Shown here piece after piece: positions 63,228 through 64,000 of a DNA stretch of 64,000 nt. The stretch comes from Mycobacterium europaeum (GTDB taxonomy: Bacteria; Actinomycetota; Actinomycetes; Mycobacteriales; Mycobacteriaceae). The first letter of the stretch is position 1; every line of letters begins with the position of its first letter. The notes beneath the pieces are model-generated. The model searched no databases. It saw only the letters and a program-made list of their open reading frames with translations, and was not told the origin of the DNA. The translations under genes were made by a program, and so were the position numbers. The stretch is from assembly GCF_002102155.1 (NCBI RefSeq), contig NZ_LQOU01000040.1, forward strand, positions 1 through 64,000, read 5' to 3'.

Positions 63228-63420
63228 GGCGCCCAGTCGGAGTGGTCAGTAGGCCGCGGCGGTGTTGTACCCCGGCAGTCGCCATTTTTGCTGTCGGGCC
63301 CATCCGCTGGGCGTGTGCCAACGCACCCTGGGGTTGGCCGGCAAGATTCGTGGCCGACGCCACGTTTGGTGCGGATGGTTTTGGTGCGGCATTCATTCAG
63401 CTGATCACGGTGAGCACCTA

Positions 63421-63466
63421 TAGCTGTAATTCCGTACCACCGAGACGGCGATCGTCGACAAGCCCG
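63421..63466 (+). other. attL/attR-like junction at the right end of the island
   Basis: Around the central GAGAC (AC at 63445–63446), the right half matches the groEL1 attB arm (ATCGTCGACAAGCCCG). The left half differs from groEL1 and contains CCGTACCACCGAG, close to one arm of Bxb1 attP as I recall it. That is the structure of a recombined P/B hybrid site. Confidence 0.55.
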
Positions 63467-63570
63467 GTCGACGCCCACGATGACCACCGCCACGGGCATC
63501 ACGACCACCACCAGAACCGTTTGGGACGAAACACCCCAGGCTCGGTGCCGAGGGTATTTCGTTCTCTGAG
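63436..63570 (+). pseudogene. Decayed second copy of the groEL1 3' end and terminator
   Basis: Starting at ACCACCGAGACGGCG, the DNA follows the last ~25 codons of groEL1, including the His/Asp-rich tail and the ACGAA...TTTCGTT terminator region. A one-base insertion after AAGCCCG shifts the frame, the His tail is altered, and the terminator stem is degraded. It has no N-terminal part. Confidence 0.8.
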
Positions 63571-63585
63571 CCTGCCGCCATGAGG

Positions 63586-64000
63586 TCACGACAACTTGGA
63601 GCCCAACCCCGCGATCAGGTTGATGGTGACCGCCAGGACGACCGCGCCGAGGAGATAGGACAGCAACGCATGGCGCAACACCGTCGCCCTGATGGATGTC
63701 AGTCCGATCTCGGTGTCTGACACCTGATAGGTCATGCCAACGGTGAAAGCCACGTACGCAAAGTCCCGAAAGTTGGGCCGCTCCGGGTCGTGGAAGTTGA
63801 TTCCACCCGCCTCGTCCGAGTAATACAGCCGCGCGTAGTGGACGGTGAACAACGTGTGTACGGCAAACCAGGATGCGGCGACGGTCAGGACGCCGACAAC
63901 AGCGGCTTCTACGGCTCCGGGGCCCGAGCGCGACGAGGCGGCTACCACGTAACCGACGCCGCCCAGGCTCGCGACGCTCGCCGACACGATGACCGCGTCG
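63586..64000 (-). CDS. DUF1345 membrane protein (partial, runs off the window)
   Basis: The C-terminal 137 residues of a membrane protein of the DUF1345 family, with helices AVVGVLTVAASWFAVHTLF and HALLSYLLGAVVLAVTINLIAGL and the signature FRDFAYVAFTVGMTYQVSDTEI. The frame is open to the window edge, so the start lies outside. It is the first gene beyond the island and the decayed groEL1 end. Function unknown. Confidence 0.85.
   Translation of the reverse strand, partial: DAVIVSASVASLGGVGYVVAASSRSGPGAVEAAVVGVLTVAASWFAVHTLFTVHYARLYYSDEAGGINFHDPERPNFRDFAYVAFTVGMTYQVSDTEIGLTSIRATVLRHALLSYLLGAVVLAVTINLIAGLGSKLS

Overview
The window is chromosomal DNA from a high-GC actinobacterium, almost certainly a Mycobacterium. 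The gene order is that of the M. tuberculosis Rv3462c–Rv3417c interval (infA, rpmJ, the rpsM–rpsK–rpsD–rpoA–rplQ operon, truA, two cutinases, the ESX-4 locus, rplM–rpsI, glmM, glmS, nnr, gadB, alr, tsaE–tsaB–rimI–tsaD, groES–groEL1). A single-species call is not possible by eye. Several insertions absent from M. tuberculosis point to an environmental or MAC-like relative (inference).

Layout. 0–4.8 kb: four tandem paralogous acyltransferase-3 membrane proteins on the minus strand. 5.0–6.6 kb: rmlC and rmlB (dTDP-L-rhamnose). 6.6–8.4 kb: two tandem luciferase-like oxidoreductases. 8.4–11.6 kb: a cyclic-nucleotide-domain histidine kinase paired with a response regulator fused to a thioredoxin-reductase-like module that lacks the CxxC pair. 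11.7–16.6 kb: the infA/alpha ribosomal operon, with two near-identical structured RNA elements, one before rpsM and one before rplQ. 16.6–28.0 kb: two cutinases and a complete ESX-4 type VII secretion locus (eccB4, mycP4, eccD4, eccC4, an accessory gene, esxU, esxT), closed by a strong terminator. 28.0–34.9 kb: rplM–rpsI, glmM, a probable ESX-substrate-like gene pair, and an inserted group of minus-strand enzymes. 35–49.4 kb: glmS, cell-wall and metabolite-repair genes, alr, the tsa operon for tRNA t6A, and a CIRCE-controlled groES–groEL1.

49.4–63.6 kb is an accessory island placed exactly behind groEL1. Its right edge holds a decayed second copy of the groEL1 3' end and terminator. The join corresponds to the site used in groEL1 by the Bxb1-type serine integrase, and its left half resembles a phage attP arm. 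No integrase remains. The cargo looks like a stress, dormancy and storage set: a DesA3-like desaturase, a DosS/DevS-like kinase whose phospho-acceptor His is Gln, a ribosome-hibernation-like protein, a translationally coupled GT4–glycosidase–GH130 operon, one GAF-ANTAR and one degenerate ANTAR protein, a STAS protein without the usual phospho-Ser, and a PhaC-like/acyl-CoA-synthetase fusion (Rv1683-like).

Two transcription units of the island, 8 kb apart, carry the same ~120-nt leader. It has conserved hairpins, and the last one ends directly at the ATG. I do not recognise it as a known riboswitch, and together with the island boundary it is the best candidate here for something undescribed. 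No rRNA, tRNA, CRISPR array or intact insertion sequence was seen.
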